A DNA stretch of 64,000 nt from Albugo candida (taxonomy: Eukaryota > Oomycota > Peronosporomycetes > Albuginales). This document shows, piece after piece, positions 21,774 through 33,397 of this stretch (positions within the stretch are counted from its first letter, which is position 1; each line of letters starts with the position of its first letter). The notes beneath the pieces were generated by a model. The model saw nothing but the letters and a program-made list of their open reading frames with translations, was not told where the DNA came from and did no database searches. The stretch lies in assembly GCA_040437565.1 (NCBI GenBank), contig JBDOQK010000064.1:1-64000 (forward strand), written 5' to 3'. The position numbers and the translations under genes are program-made.

Positions 21774-23707
21774 AGATAATGCGTATAATACTGGCTCGAA
21801 TGCTTCAGTATAGTATATACATTCATGACTACCAGTCTCTGCAACTTTTTGTGCTCTTAATCTGGCGGGCACCGATTGGTGCAAATACAATCGAGAATAT
21901 TCTCATCCCTGATCCGTACTTACTCTGACTGTGTAATGCAGAAATGATGGGACACTTTCCAATGAGTGCGTTACTACACTTCTTCAGACCGAAGTTGGTG
22001 ATTGCCCAACATGACATTTACCACGTGGTAATTCCGTCTATCTAAAAATCGTTATGAATTCTATGATTACTTAGGAATTATACGTTAGCTGAAAGTATGC
22101 CGATATCGTCTCTAGTTGTTTGCTGCGTTAATCTTATGCATTGTATAAAGCGATATAATTCATGAGCTCTGTAGAGTTCGGTAGAATGTAAACCTAATGT
22201 TGCACACGCAATTCTAATTTCCAAATAAGTCATAAGTTATGTGTCTGAGATTGCGCACATGATGGCACTGTCAACACTATTCTTGTTAAGAACTCTTGAG
22301 AGGCTAGATTTTTTACTTCGTATGGAGAAACTGTTGGAGTAGCTTTTTCAGAATTGAAATGGTCGAAGTATTCTCTCGGTGTATATATCATCTCTTAGAA
22401 TGGGTACAAGTGGCTTGGTCAGGATTATTACGGTTGTACGATTATGGTTACTGATCGTAAGATGGGTTCTTATCGTGATTCAGAGTGAAAGGAATTTGTA
22501 TGTAGAGGCTAAAGTACATTTCAGCAACAATATTTGAACAACATCAGCGGTATATGAGTTGGAAGCGAACAGATCAGTGGCTCCAAGGAACACCTGGAAG
22601 TGAATAGATTGATTATCGCTATTCGGATGACATCACCCTGCACAGTAGTGTGGTGCATATTAAATGAGGATGGTGTGGATGATATCAAAATTGCAGTGCG
22701 TAGCAGGATAGGGTCCGTTAAAATCCTCTCAGTTTGATAGGATTAGCTAATTCTATGCTTGCATAATGCTAACGCACGCCTAGGTAATGCTAACATGATA
22801 GCGCTGCCCGCTATCTTTCGACGTCAACTATCTTGTGCTCAATTCCCAATCATTCAGTCGAGTTCGCGTTTGCCTTTGTTCGTTCGTGATCATTCTTCTC
22901 AGACTATTACATAGCTCACGGTTTGTTCATGACAAAAAAATATACTATTTTATAAACTGAGTCCTAATAATTCACTGCTTTTAGGTCATTCATCACACAA
23001 AAAATATATTCAATAAACTTGGTCCTGTGGGTCCTGTTGTTGCAATTTCACATCTTCGTACGTTGCGTCCTACCCTCCTGAACGGCCACATCTACTTTCA
23101 TGGGTGTATCCAAGGCTGCTACAACGAGATCAAATTCCGGCGAATTTCTTCGTCGATGATGCAGATGGTTGATTCCTTCGGGTCGATCGAGATGGCGTCC
23201 CACGCACTTGCACAGATACTGGTTCAAGGACAGCAGTTGAAGCAGCTGGAGTGACTAAAACTTAGCCAATCATATCAGACTGTGGGATTTTTAACGGCTC
23301 CCTTTATTTAATTGAGTATAAGCCGTGAACATGAAGAACTGATTTTACGACAAATTAAGCAGGTTGCTTTGTGTTATATGCTGCCACATATGTCTCTCTC
23401 TTCGANNNNNNNNNNNNNNNNNNNNNNNNNNNNNNNNNNNNNNNNNNNNNNNNNNNNNNNNNNNNNNNNNNNNNNNNNNNNNNNNNNNNNNNNNNNNNNN
23501 NNNNNCTCATCAACAATCATGCAATCACCCAAAACATGGTGACTCATGAGGGTTGCCACGTCACTACAAGCGGACGCCAGCACCCTTGGTTGTGTCGATA
23601 TGTCGACTTGGACCATTGTTTTCGAGAGGACAGAGTTGAAAAAGGTAGTTTTTCGAGTTGTTTTTACTAAATTGTCTATTTACGTAGTAGCCAGCAAATT
23701 GAGAAGT
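21774..23707. other. No supported gene (gap at 23406-23505)
   Basis: A/T-rich DNA without a recognisable gene. On the minus strand at 23027-23254 a low-complexity frame (VQVRGTPSRSTRRNQPSAS) recalls linker regions of retroelement polyproteins, but I cannot name it. Confidence 0.5.
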
Positions 23708-23779
23708 GCCTTTGTGGCTTAGTGGTAGAGCATCTGCCTTGTAAGCAGAAGGTCCCCGGTTCAATCCCGGGCGGAGGCA
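23708..23779 (+). tRNA. tRNA-Thr (anticodon UGU)
   Basis: A full 72-nt cloverleaf folds. The acceptor is GCCTTTG with CGGAGGC and discriminator A. The D arm is GCTT/GAGC around AGTGGTA. The anticodon arm is TCTGC-CTTGTAA-GCAGA with anticodon TGT at 23740-23742. The variable loop is AGGTC and the T arm is CCCGG-TTCAATC-CCGGG. No intron. CCA is not encoded, as expected for a nuclear gene. A short T run follows about 30 nt downstream. Confidence 0.95.
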
Positions 23780-26700
23780 TACGTTGGCTGCTGATAGCAG
23801 AGTAGGACTTTATTTTGAGGCGTATGGACGATGGCTTAATCCTTATTCGTGGCATTGGGAGTGGTGAGGCACCTCGTCTAGGGTCAAGATTTTTCTTATA
23901 AATATCAACCTACTCAATGAATCTATGGACGTGCCAAGAGCGCTGGCAACTACACCAGATATTAACTGTACAGGAGTTGGACCAAGATCTTCAGAGCGTT
24001 ACATTTGATGATTACCACCGAACAACAGTAACAAACGGTGTCGAAATATAAGTACCACGGCGAACAACATTACTAAGCCACAAAGGAATCGACGTGGAAA
24101 AACTGTCCGTGGTCGACTACTACTTGCGCAGACGATTATTTATCACGGCTGTGGCGTTACGCGATGCACGTGGACATACCAGCACAGAGTATTCGACAGT
24201 GGCAATCAATGTTAATTCGATTTGTGCTCGGTCGGAAACACAAAAAAAATCAAAACATGTTTACCTGATCAGCAAAGAATTTTTATATCTTCGCCGACAA
24301 GATGGTGGACTACAAGCTCCTTTTTTGGTAGGACGATTAGAGCTAAAACGTATTTAATTCCTTCAGCAGTTCGCATCTGATGCGTCAACAATTATTCCTG
24401 CGAATTGGACACTGCTTCGACGGAATTATTACAACTTATCCAGCCTCCCTTTGGACCACACAGGCCGATGAATATATTCACTATCGCACCACATCGACAT
24501 GGAAAAATGGTTTAATGGGAGAGCACATCTTCTTGGTTGAAATATGCATTTGAATTGTGGCATCAGATAGATTGGGTCATTGCAATTTCAGCTTTTTCCT
24601 GCTCACCAAAGCCGTCAGCACTACATGGAACAATCGTTGTGGTTCCACTGCGACCAAATTTACACAATGAAGCTGCTATTAGTAATCCGAGAAAGCAAAC
24701 GATTGGTACAATCTTGGCATGGTGGAGGAGCCACATCGCACATTTCAAAAATCGAAAGCTACAGCTTTTGAGATCGAAAGTCTAAAGACTTTTTCGAGAT
24801 GCGACACATGGCCAACAAAGCAAACTTTTGTCGACATGTATTACAATGACAAAGATCTGAATCCATCGTATATGCCTGAAGAAAAGTCAGTGAGTTGACT
24901 TGAAAATGAAGTCGCTCAGATAGCACAGCGCATCCACTCGGATCCTACCAAACACAAATCGCAAATCAGTTTATTCGGGACTACACAGAAAGAAGAGGAA
25001 ACATTATCTCTCCTCTATTTCGCGCCTTCAACTCTCACGAATCGTCTGGAAACCTCCCGAACCAACTAAGAGTCATCACATATCAGCACACGGGATAAAT
25101 CGGACGCAATAGATACAGAACGAATTCGAATATTTATTGCTACATCCCGGCATTTTCGGAAACGTGTATTACCGATGTTTGAAGTGCTACAGTTTTGTCT
25201 AGCCTTCCGGATGTTGCCAGTTAGATCTCGTTTCTAATTTCTAAAGGACGATCAGGTCGACATTTCGTATGAAGCAGTGGAATCCGATCGACATCTCTTT
25301 CGCGATGGCGATCACACGGCACATCATGGACGGATCTACTCCCTATTTGGGATTAGCTCTTATCATCCCCTCCCCGTTGGGCATATTACATGTGTAATTG
25401 TACCAGCATTACGGTCTAACGGATAGAATATGAGCAGATTATATCAGCTTCATGGCTTTCATTGCAAGCGGTGACACTGCACTTCGTCTGGACCGATCGG
25501 AATCGTCGTTTGTTCGATCAACGATCAGCAACCCCGACAATTACAGAAATTTCCGTGATCTACACCACCTTTAGTGCGCATGTTCGGCACTTTTGTCGGC
25601 AGTAAAAAGTGCTGGATCAAATCGTAGCGCAAGGATCATTTAGTGGGTTTTCAGGATTCGACGATAATTGCTGCGGGTCCGGAACGCCAAGTAGAAACGC
25701 AAGTGCAACTGCGATCCTAGTTGTGAATTCGAGGCTACCCAGGACTATCAATTAGATGAAATATCATCATCTCTCGTAGCTATTTATATGAAACCTTTTT
25801 ATATTTGTATTTGTTATTTATGATACTCTAGGCATCTAGAGAAGTCGGTCAATCCAATATAGTAATATAGACACCTTCAGCTGAGCTGGGGCGGACCCCT
25901 ATACTGCTGATAGTATATATTTGGAACGCGAACGTCTTAGGAGTATCCCTTTTTGGCCAACCTTATAATAATCATGAGCATGATAAATGATGCGGTTGAT
26001 AAAATGAATAGCCATAGCTTAATTTGTTATAGGGTTTTCCGGTCTGTTATTTTCCGGTCAAAAATACACAAACGGGATCACTATTGTAATAGTATAAAAA
26101 GAGTGAATCTCAAATGAGCTATTTAGAAAGCATGGGACGCGTAATTAGCGTGCGAAATCTTTCATACCAAACACACACGTCTTCTCGTTTCCAACGAATC
26201 TGACCATATTGGTTGCATACCAGAGCTATCTTTCACTGAAAAAATACGACTCGCATGGATGCTTCTCTTCTGTGACTAGTCTACATGACCACGCAGCATC
26301 TTTAACCGACTTATGTCTACAAACAGTAGCTATTAGTGTGATTGTACAACGCTTGTATTGTATTACAAGTGTAATGTACAGCACGCATACCGCTACATTT
26401 TTTGACGCCATCTGAACCTTCGTAATTAACCACGTGCCTTATGTCAATAAAAGCTTACATCCTGAAGTTCTCCAACCAAAAGTCGCTTGTGAAAGTTCAG
26501 TTACTCGCGCAACAAGAAGAAGAAATTTTCTCAGCATTTATTACACTTGAGCTTAACCTCTGGAATGCAAGAGTTCGTTTCTACGCCGGATAGAGGTATA
26601 AATCATAGCACAACATACATTTAATGCGTCTTCGTTAGCGTGATTAATCGTCTTTATATCCTCTAGGGCAAGATTTAATTACAATAAGTTGCTGAAGGTG

Positions 26701-27751
26701 TTGGCTGGGTTGTGTTATACAGGATTGGCCAGGCTTCATCCTCCTTATTGCCTTTTACATGAAAAAATAGTCTTTAAAAAAAAGTGCAACGTGGTGACTA
26801 ATCTGCGTAGTGAAGATTTGGTCAAATCCCTTTGGTCCATCACCAATCAGCGGTTGCTGTTCAGGAATATCCACAAATAACACCCTTTTGTGGCAAAGGT
26901 ATGTATGCTCAAAATTTACGAAAATCACCTTCGTTGCGTTCATACGTCAAATGTCAGTACTGAAATATCACAAGGATCTACACGCTGATATCTTAATAAC
27001 CGTCTGGTGCATCACGCGATTGAATGCAAAAAATTACTTGCAAGGTGTTAAAGATAAATGACACTGTCAGAAATAGTTGCCCAAAGAATGCTTGACGTGA
27101 GCCACATTGGGCTTCCTAAACACAAGGTTTCGGCGTACGAAATTCCATGGAGCGATTTTTTCGGACAGAAATACGGATTTTTAGATTCTTGGAACAGCGC
27201 ATGGTGTGCAGTACGACATCAACATCGCCTCTACCAGTGACATCATTTGCGAAGCAAAGTAAAAAGCTGTTCTGGCAGGGTTACATCACAAATAGTCGCT
27301 ATACCCGGTCATGAAAGCCTTTACGATGCTCATTGAACGGAAAAAAAATATTATGTCATTTTGTGTACAGTACGTTTCGAACTTATCAAGAATAGATCAG
27401 GTCAACACTGAGGGAATAATATTTTAAAATCGAGTATTCTCGTGTAAAGTCAAGCATATTAACACACCGTCGTTAAAGCATTCCAGATCAGTGCAATGGG
27501 CTGGTCAAGTTGATTGGGAATGTGGAATTAACGCATATAATCAGGCCATAAATTGCATGTACAAGAACTCCTACTGATAAAATAAATATTAAAATACAGC
27601 AAAGATAATCTCCATATACTAAAAGCACATTAACTTGGCTTTCTTACAAAGTAGCCCGACGTTTTGTATCTTTATTTTGGACGAAGAAGTAGGAGGTTGA
27701 AGTTTGGCAAATTTTCGTGATTTTGTATGGAGAGATGGAAATTTGGCCGCA
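23780..27751. other. No supported gene; part may be a decayed coding element
   Basis: Between about 24090 and 25790 the plus strand has many successive, mutually shifted open stretches, such as VVDYYLRRRLFITAVALRDA, FVDMYYNDKDLNPSYMPEEK and LFRDGDHTAHHGRIYSLFG. This suggests an old, frame-broken gene or mobile element that I cannot assign. From 25800 to 27751 I see nothing beyond short frames in A/T-rich DNA. Confidence 0.4.
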
Positions 27752-27760
27752 TTTAATTAT
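27752..27760. repeat. Left 9-bp target-site duplication of the mutator-like element
   Basis: TTTAATTAT here and TTAAATTAT at 30370-30378 differ at one position and directly flank the inverted repeats. Nine base pairs is the hallmark length for mutator-like insertions. Confidence 0.7.
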
Positions 27761-30369
27761 GCCGCCGCTATGGCCACAGGCAATTGATTTAACCAATCAC
27801 AGCTCACAAAATTTAATTGTTGCTAAGTATGCCAGCCAATCAGGTCACTTGTCTGTCTACTTTTGTACATGAGCTCATTCACGAATCGGGCTAGATATCC
27901 GCAGTACCTCAGCAGACATGGACATGGAGCAGCAGCAGAACGAACAATTTACCGCGCGGAAGACCATGGAAGAACATATAAAGGCAGTAGCTGCTGCAAA
28001 TGGCTATGGAATCGTCACCACGTCCTCATACAAGCAATGAGGTAGACGACAAGTTGTTCACTACAAATGAGATCGTTGAGGCGTAGATCGAAACCGTCAC
28101 GGACTTGTCCAAGAAACAAGGGTGGCGAAAGGCAGTGCACTCATTGACTGTCCTTCAAAGGTGATGGACAGAAATCGAAAGGTAGAGCCACGCATCATGG
28201 TTGAGTGAGTTCACCGAAGAATTCAACGTTCACATTAATAATCTCCTCCCAATTAAAGACGGCAACTGGTCCTTTACAATTACATGCGACGAGCATAAGC
28301 ACGAACTTTCCACCGCCAGGAACGGTCATCCAGTTCACACTCGCATCTCGGTGTCTCAAGAGGAAGAAATTGCTGGACTCTTTAATGCCAGCAATTGGAG
28401 CTCACTAAGCTAAAGCTCTGGAATTTGAAGCAAAAGAATGCAATCAGAAAACTCGATAGACGAACTCCAATGGATATGCTGTTCGAACCTTCACGTACTT
28501 TGGGCTCGAAATAAATATCGAGAAAGGTTCCGATGGGCGCATCACACATTTTGTTCGTCGCTCATTCGAAGAATGTGGAACTCTGAAGGAAGAACTGCGA
28601 CTTCTTGTTGCTAGATTTCACCTATAAAACAAGCAAGATGAGATTTCCTTTGCTCCATGTTGTTGGAAATATCATGCTATATTCCACGTTATCGGCGGCC
28701 TTCATTTTCATGAAGAACGATGATGCTGACTCGTATGTTACCACCATCAACTTCTTACAACGACTTATCCACGCCGACCATCAACCGAAAGTATTCGTTA
28801 TATTGACAGAGAGCTTGCTCTCATGAACGCTTTGGGATAATTTTTCTTTTGGCAACTATCCTGCTTTGCATTTGGCATATTAAGAAGAACGTCGTCGCCA
28901 AATGCAAGCTTCATTTTACTGAAAAGGATGATGAGTGGAAGCATTTTCGAAGGATTGGAGAGCGGTGACTTGCCACTTGTTGTTTGTGATTAGTATTTAC
29001 ATTTACATTTACAATCTAAGTTATTCCTTGTTGTGAAGGTAGTTTACTCAATCACGACCGCGGAGTTCAATGAACATTGGAAAGTTTCCAACTCATATAA
29101 ACAGAACGCTACACGGAATCTGTGGAGTATCTAACCAATACGTGGATCGATCCAACAAGGAGAAATTTGTTCGAGCATGGACGAATTAGATTCGGCACTT
29201 CGGTCACACAGTCACTTCACGCAGAGAAGGTGACCACAATGTCGTGAAAGAGTTCATCGCAAGCAGCATGGAAAATCTTTTTGGGTGCTGCGAGCGGATA
29301 CTTCAGTCCATGAAAACTTCCATATCGAATTTCACCACAAAACTGGCGAAGCAGCAAATAAAAATTATCGCTTTCGCGCAGCCGACCTCACGTGGTGACA
29401 TTTTTCAACATATCAACCGGAAGGTCTCATAATATTCCTTCCTACGTGTTTTTGCCAATCCCTAAAGTTGCGCAATGACATCTGGAAAGAGCTCGACGTC
29501 CGATGGCAACCGGCGCGAAGCCATGCTCTTCTACTTTTGCTACTATCTGAGAGATATCTTGCGAGCATCAGTTGCGGAAGAATATCGCAAGCTGGAGGAG
29601 GCTTGAATTGAGCGATTTCGATGTTAATTGGCACCTTCATCAACTCCCTTCAGTACGACCTCTAGTTGCAGGCCACCCAGATGATGCTTTGCCAGTCCTT
29701 TACGAAATATCACGCGACAATTTCAGCAACCTACCTCGACACCAGAAAGAGGCAGTATTGGAAGATCTGGAAAAGATATCACAGGTATTTCTGGGTGATT
29801 GGTTATTTTCCGTTTGATATTCTAATGGTTACTAACGCTATTCAAATAAGCAAACACCACAAGTCCTCGAAGAGCCGGAGGTTGCTCAAACGAGAGGAAG
29901 ACCAAGCGGAACGAGCAACAAAACCTCGACGCGATGAGACCCTTCTCAATTTGAATACGTGGAGCGGATGCCTCCCAGGAAGAGGAAGGTGCCGACGTGC
30001 GGTGCTTGTCATCAAACGTGACACCGACGTTCATCCGCAGCGTGCCCCGTCAATGCACAGAGCCGAATTCAATATCTTGCAAAAGTTGAACGTCATCCCA
30101 TCGAAGATTCTCAACAGCAAAAGACACCTTTCCAACAATCTACTCCTTAGATTATCTACTATTAACCTACCATATATAGGTATCAGAAAAAAAACGTACC
30201 GACGCTAGAGCGATATAAACAAAAACAGCGTAAGAAACATTATGAGCTGGTGAATAAAAGTAGAAAAATGACCTGATTGACTTAGGAACAATTACATTTT
30301 GTGAGCTGTGATTGGTTAGATCAACTTTCTGTGGCCGTAGTATTAATGTCTGTGGCCATAGCGGCACCC
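27761..30369 (+). mobile_element. Mutator-like transposon (MULE 1) with long inverted repeats; transposase decayed
   Basis: The ends are inverted repeats: GCCGCTATGGCCACAG on the left, and the reverse complement of the right end GGTGCCGCTATGGCCACAG, continuing inward for roughly 100 bp. Inside, plus-strand frames carry MULE transposase pieces in order. 28201-28413 is the N-terminal DNA-binding region (DGNWSFTITCDEHKHELST). 28605-28826 is the start of the DDE core (LLDFTYKTSKMRFPLLHVVG, then MKNDDADSYVTTINFLQRLI). The core continues in other frames to 29000 (KKNVVAKCKLHF). 29900-30060 has a basic tail with a zinc knuckle-like CGACHQT. Several stops and frameshifts make the enzyme non-functional. 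It is the likely parent of the short element at 534-1027. Confidence 0.85.
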
Positions 30370-30378
30370 TTAAATTAT

Positions 30379-30491
30379 TTCCTATTAATACATACATATA
30401 CTGTAGCCAACGAGAGAGCACCGGGTTGTGAATATTAGCCAACAACATTTGAGGTCTGTAATAGCCATCCAATATCATGCTGCAAGACACT
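30379..30491. other. Spacer between two transposons
   Basis: About 110 bp between the MULE target duplication and the C-terminal end of the next transposase. I see no feature in it. Confidence 0.5.
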
Positions 30492-31500
30492 TTATATGTC
30501 CATCAGGATGGAGTTCGGCACACGTCGGTGCGAACGGTAATTCTTGACCGCACATTCCGCGGATTTACCGCTTAATTCTTTGCGATAGATGTCCATGTAT
30601 CGTTGTGCCTTCCGGCAGTGATGGCGAATCTCATCCATAGTTACCGTTCTTAATACCTTTGGCACCATCTCTTTCAATCCAACCCAGGAATAATTGCAAT
30701 TTTTGCGAGCCTATCGTTTGGCAGCATCCCAAACTTTCTCAATAAAATTAAGCTCCAATGAAACTTTCGGTATATTAAAATCAAGTGGCCAGAACTCTCA
30801 ATCACTTCCTACAATATGCACTTCTATTGCAGGACACCGGGCTGGTTGGCGCTAATTTTACTTGCGCAGCAGTTTTGTGACATCAGAGGACACTTTTCAC
30901 GGCAGTCAAGCGTTAGTCCTGCACGCCAAAGACTACTTTTCTCAAGAAAAGTTTTGATGCCCTTTGCTTTCCACGAAGGTTTTCTTCTGCATAATCCTCT
31001 GGCAAAGTCATCTCGTGATGAACTCCATCGCCTTAGGTTGTCTCCCGCATGAAGGAATATTTTCCACCTGGTCTAAGGTTCATTCCATTTGCACAGATAG
31101 CGTTGTCGGAAAAGAAAGCATAGCTTGTGGCGTTGTCGAAGAGAAAAAGTGCTCTCATTCCTGAAAATTGAGCCTCAAATATAGGTATGGCTCGATCGCG
31201 GACTTGTTGATAAGGGTACTTTGATTCCCACCAGCCATCTCTCTTTACACCAGGGTGCATAATCACACATGGTGGCGCAGGAACCCGCGCTCATTTTCTT
31301 CATCCAAAGCCAGACGTCCTGAAATCAGGCACAAGAATTCGCTTACATGGATACTTTTTTCTTGACCTTCCTTAATCAATGGCTGTTCACCATCCGGCAG
31401 CCAAAGGCGTTCCAAACCATCATTGGCGGAGAACGCGCTTTCGTCACGGGTAACCAAAAGAAGTGGTCGAACGTTGGCTGATGGCCAAATTATTTCGCCT

Positions 31501-32770
31501 TCGCGATCTTCCGCTTCCGGTGGGATAATAGGTATCCAAGGTGTTAGCTCCTCCATTTCTTCGAGAAATTCATCTCTGTATGTAAGGACGTCTTCACTTT
31601 TATGCCCATCAACATAGATACCTTTTTGAACCTCACGGTAATTGATATTCAAGGCATTCAGCCAGCGCATCATTGCTCTCTCAGATATTTTTGTCGAATG
31701 ATCATAGCCCCATCCCACAGAAATCTTAGTATTCGTATGTTCAGTCAAAGCAGCGAGTTCCACCTCGGGCTTGTTTTCATATAGGTACGGTTGCAAAGGC
31801 AGAATACAATCTACATCATGAATAAAACGTTTTCGTTTGGCATGCTTTGCTTTCCTCAATTCAGAAGGAGATCCATTCTTCAGGAAGGCGTAGGCCCAAG
31901 TACGAATAAATTTAGCGTAATCTACCCCCTTTCCAGCTGCATCTGCGATGCGGCCATCCCTTTCCTTCCGCATTTTATCAAGCGAAAAGTACGCATGTAA
32001 GCTGGCACAGAAGGGTATTCCCTTCTGTGCCAGCTTGGAAGCTTTTCAATTATCATGGTGAGAGCCACGTCTGACCACAAACCACNNNNNNNNNNNNNNN
32101 NNNNNNNNNNNNNNNNNNNNNNNNNNNNNNNNNNNNNNNNNNNNNNNNNNNNNNNNNNNNNNNNNNNNNNNNNNNNNNNNNNNNNTCGCGATCTTCCGCT
32201 TCCGGTGGGATAATAGGTATCCAAGGTGTTAGCTCCTCCATTTCTTCGAGAAATTCATCTCTGTATGTAAGGACGTCTTCACTTTTATGCCCATCAACAT
32301 AGATACCTTTTTGAACCTCACGGTAATTGATATTCAAGGCATTCAGCCAGCGCATCATTGCTCTCTCAGATATTTTTGTCGAATGATCATAGCCCCATCC
32401 CACAGAAATCTTAGTATTCGTATGTTCAGTCAAAGCAGCGAGTTCCACCTCGGGCTTGTTTTCATATAGGTACGGTTGCAAAGGCAGAATACAATCTACA
32501 TCATGAATAAAACGTTTTCGTTTGGCATGCTTTGCTTTCCTCAATTCAGAAGGAGATCCATTCTTCAGGAAGGCGTAGGCCCAAGTACGAATAAATTTAG
32601 CGTAATCTACCCCCTTTCCAGCTGCATCTGCGATGCGGCCATCCCTTTCCTTCCGCATTTTATCAAGCGAAAAGTACGCATGTAAGCTGGCACAGAAGGG
32701 TATTCCCTTCTGTGCCAGCTTGGAAGCTTTTCAATTATCATGGTGAGAGCCACGTCTGACCACAAACCAC
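31501..32770. repeat. Gap-flanking duplicate (assembly artefact): 31501-32085 = 32186-32770
   Basis: 585 identical bp on either side of the 100-N gap inside the DDE transposon. It contains the same transposase codons twice, so it must not be read as a tandem gene. Confidence 0.92.
31999..32036. repeat. Perfect 17-bp hairpin inside the transposase coding region
   Basis: AAGCTGGCACAGAAGGG, loop TATT, then its exact reverse complement. It lies in the codons for SWHRREYPSVPAYM. It appears again at 32684-32721 only because of the gap duplicate. Confidence 0.9.
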
Positions 32771-33232
32771 TATGTACATCGCCATTCTCATTGCTGTGAG
32801 CTTCATCATCCGCTTCGCTTTCCACATCAATCTTATCCTGTCCAAAAACTTCCACAACCGTTGCCTTCGGCTGCCAATACGATGTTAATGGTTTTGAGCT
32901 TGCTGCAGTATTTTCAGCATCGCGTTTTTGCGTCTGCGTGTACGAAATGAGTTCCCAACATAGCACATGGGGTGATTGCTGCTGTCCAGAACTAGAAGAA
33001 CAGCTCTCTCTTTGTTGCTAAAGACTATGTCAGCATCTTCGACGCCATTTTCTATTTCGTTTCCACTGTCAAATTCACTGTCTGTATGAGAAGGATCATT
33101 GCTGTTCAGGCAAAAATTTTCGCCATTTCGTTCATGAACATCCTCATCTGCTCCAAGTTTATCGCTCTTATTTTCCGTAGCTGCCTTTGACGCTGCACGT
33201 AGGTGCTTCCTTTGCTTTTCAAGACGTGGCAC

Positions 33233-33397
33233 GGTTGATTTAGGGCCAGCGTCGGACTTTAGTGGTGAATTTTATCGTGAAATTTTGGTCCAAATAAGAA
33301 CTCCCCAAAGAAAAAAAAATCTATAAATAGATGTATTATGATTTATTTTATTTGGACGCAGAAAAAAGAGGGTATAATCATAAGTGTCTTGCACTAT
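33233..33397. other. Junction between the DDE transposon and MULE 2
   Basis: A/T-rich sequence with GGGTATAATCA at 33370, which could be the outermost end of the MULE inverted repeat (the right side has GGGTAGAAGGG in inverted form at about 35537-35547). I cannot find a matching target duplication. Confidence 0.35.

Larger units (their letters stand above)
30492..33232 (-). mobile_element. DDE transposon of a family known from fungi and oomycetes; transposase broken
   Basis: Minus-strand frames give a transposase in order. The N-terminus is 33232-32885 (MPRLEKQRKHL). Then come KRDAENTAASSKPLTSYWQP, VPAYMRTFRLIK, DYAKFIRTWAYAFLKNG, the signature QKGIYVDGHKSEDVLTYRDE, the first acidic motif LLLVTRDESAFSANDG, VSEFLCLISGRL, a second acidic motif ALFLFDNATSY, and a C-terminal segment at 30677-30492 (AQRYMDIYRKELSGKSAECA, then YRSHRRVPNSI). 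I know this architecture from fungal DDE endonuclease-domain proteins but cannot name the superfamily safely. Frameshifts near 32950, 32650 and 31265 and heavy decay at 30680-31030 break it. 32186-32770 repeats 31501-32085 because of the gap, so the real gene is about 685 bp shorter than the span. Confidence 0.8.
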
